Origin: Chloroflexia bacterium SDU3-3
Lineage (GTDB): Bacteria > Chloroflexota > Chloroflexia > Chloroflexales > Roseiflexaceae
Length of the DNA stretch: 64,000 nt
Assembly: GCA_009268125.1 (NCBI GenBank)
Contig: WBOU01000004.1
Location: forward strand, 1 to 64,000
Direction of reading: 5' to 3'
The notes below the pieces were generated by a model. It saw only the letters and a list, made by a program, of their open reading frames with translations. It ran no database searches and had not been told where the DNA came from. The position numbers were made by a program, and so were the translations under genes. Positions 62,899 to 64,000 of this stretch are shown piece by piece (within the stretch, counting starts at the first letter, position 1; every line of letters starts with the position of its first letter).

Positions 62899-63726
62899 CT
62901 ACAGCGGCTTGATCGCCAGCCCGGTCTGCTCAAGCGCATACGAGATGCTCGACTGCAGGTTCGACATAGTGGTCAGGTTGGAAAGATCGACCCCGAGGTG
63001 CGTGATCGTCTGCGCGATCTCGGCCCCGATCCCGCAGAGGATGATCTGCGACCCCAGCAGGTTGGCCGCCTTGGTCGTCATCAGCAGCAGGTTGGCCGTG
63101 CTGGTATCCATCAGCGGCACGCCGGTGATATCGATGATCACAATCTCGGCCTGGTGCTCGGCAATGCCCTCCAGCAGGCGCTCGTTGATCTCGCCCGCGC
63201 GGTGGCTGTCGATCGAGCCGACCAGCGGCAGCACCAGAATACCCTCGGACACTGGCATGATCGGGGTGGAAAGCTCGCGGATGGCGCTGCGCAGCGCGTC
63301 CTCGGCCTGGCGCTGGGTGTCCACCGTGCTGAAGAAGGCCTGCTCCATCTGTGTCCGCTGGCGATCGATCTCGGCCTGCTCCTCCTTCAGCAGCGCCCCG
63401 ATCAGCGACGCAAAGCCATCCAGCACATGGCGCACCAGCACCACGCGGTCGGTCACCGGGTCGATCTTCGCCGCCTGCTCAACCGCCGCCTGCTGCGCGG
63501 CCAGCACCGACTCCAGGCTCATGCCCTGGCGGCCAAGCTCGCCACCCAGCTGTGCGGCCTTGGCAAGCCCCCCGTCAGCATCCACCAAGATCTTGGAAAG
63601 CGACGCCGCGATGCCTGGCAGCTTAAACGACGCGAGCGTACCGCGGTTGCTCAGCGCCTTGCTGCTGAGCGCTGCTTTGATCGCCTGCTCAAATGGCTCA
63701 CGGAGCTGATCATGTGGTGTTTCCAC
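62899..63726 (-). CDS. RsbR-like STAS domain protein
   Basis: 275 residues, GTG start with GGGAG upstream. The N-terminal 145 residues are helical (sensor). The STAS domain (about 150-265) carries VIIDITGVPLMDTSTANLLL, whose DTS is the RsbR phosphorylation site, and GSQIILCGIGAEIAQTITHLG. Similar STAS end to the HAMP-STAS protein at 51.9 kb. Likely a stressosome component; no RsbT-like kinase is visible in the window. It follows the 85-aa gene by 5 bases. Confidence 0.85.
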   Translation of the reverse strand: METPHDQLREPFEQAIKAALSSKALSNRGTLASFKLPGIAASLSKILVDADGGLAKAAQLGGELGRQGMSLESVLAAQQAAVEQAAKIDPVTDRVVLVRHVLDGFASLIGALLKEEQAEIDRQRTQMEQAFFSTVDTQRQAEDALRSAIRELSTPIMPVSEGILVLPLVGSIDSHRAGEINERLLEGIAEHQAEIVIIDITGVPLMDTSTANLLLMTTKAANLLGSQIILCGIGAEIAQTITHLGVDLSNLTTMSNLQSSISYALEQTGLAIKPL

Positions 63727-63731
63727 GTGGG

Positions 63732-63989
63732 CTACTCCCCGCGCGCAAGAAGCGCACCATATATCGCCGCTTCATTTGCCTGCCCCTGGGTCTGTTCTTG
63801 AAAACAGTCCTCTAGCCCAAGCCATGCATCCAGCCGCTTCAGCTCGGTAACGTGCCATGGCGCAAACAGCTCGCGGATCTGCGCCGCCGATCGGCTGTAG
63901 GTCTCAGCGCCAAGCCCGCGCAGCCGCTCTTTTGCATCGCTGTAGGTCGCCGGATCCTCTTTAATACTCTCAAGAAAGCTGACCGCCAT
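63732..63989 (-). CDS. small protein or end of a longer gene at the window edge
   Basis: 85 residues from an ATG at 63989, but the frame is open to the window end, so the true start may lie outside. Helical and charged (LKRLDAWLGLEDCFQEQT). Not recognised. It is co-transcribed with the RsbR-like gene. Confidence 0.5.
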   Translation of the reverse strand: MAVSFLESIKEDPATYSDAKERLRGLGAETYSRSAAQIRELFAPWHVTELKRLDAWLGLEDCFQEQTQGQANEAAIYGALLARGE

Positions 63990-64000
63990 CTGGCTGCCAG

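Overview
The window is GC-rich bacterial chromosome with tightly packed, GC-biased genes. The mix of gene families (RsbR-like STAS sensors, MoxR/VWA/SWIM/DUF5682/DUF4132 genes, STM401x genes, many DUF4352-like lipidless surface proteins) and the many short intergenic repeats suggest a filamentous member of the Chloroflexota. This is an inference from gene content and style; no rRNA or marker gene in the window proves it.

Layout. 0.4-5.9 kb: glycosyltransferase, GDP-fucose synthase, EamA exporter, metallophosphoesterase, UvsE-type UV endonuclease. 6-8.7 kb: an expanded 21-bp repeat element, then a thiamine-binding protein/thiamine pyrophosphokinase operon and a methyltransferase. 8.7-9.1 kb: tmRNA with a consensus promoter and terminator. 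9.1-12 kb: HAD protein, bacterial-type PARG, DUF2000 and a divergent GntR/FCD regulator. 12.0-12.4 kb: an array of four tRNA genes with unusually small D-loops and no encoded CCA. 12.4-22.4 kb: an atypical SDR, then the STM4011-STM4015 gene set (two tandem STM4015, STM4014 ATP-grasp, later STM4013 hydrolase and two radical SAM proteins), split by a repeat-rich interval holding an EVE-like protein, a CMD-family protein and a methyltransferase. 22.4-23.9 kb: LRR/DUF6745 protein and its 98-aa partner. 24.3-37.7 kb: SWIM, VWA, DUF5682, small membrane protein, MoxR ATPase and three DUF4132 proteins, the same families as E. coli YehQ/P/M/L/I. 37.9-40.8 kb: DinB-like enzyme, membrane protein, GH51 arabinofuranosidase. 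40.8-44.2 kb: repeat zone and a Septu-type PtuA/PtuB anti-phage pair with its own promoter. 44.2-51.4 kb: MnmE (apparently leaderless), DUF58, repeats, methyltransferase, secreted GH2 with two AbfB domains. 51.8-64 kb: HAMP-STAS sensor, Nudix, diacylglycerol kinase-PAP2 fusion, LuxR regulator, FAH and alpha/beta hydrolases, two DUF4352-like membrane proteins, cystathionine beta-synthase and an RsbR-like STAS protein.

The most interesting observation is a 19-bp palindrome, TGTGACA-N5-TGTCACA, found with constant spacing upstream of four separate units: STM4015-STM4014, methyltransferase-STM4013-4012-4011, the 98-aa/DUF6745 pair, and the first DUF4132 gene of the YehI-type cluster. This suggests that these uncharacterised gene sets form one regulon and possibly one functional system spanning about 13.8-37.7 kb. 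The window also shows at least four families of dispersed intergenic repeats. One of them (starting TAACCACGAAG) supplies the stop codon of two genes and the last nine residues plus stop of a third.
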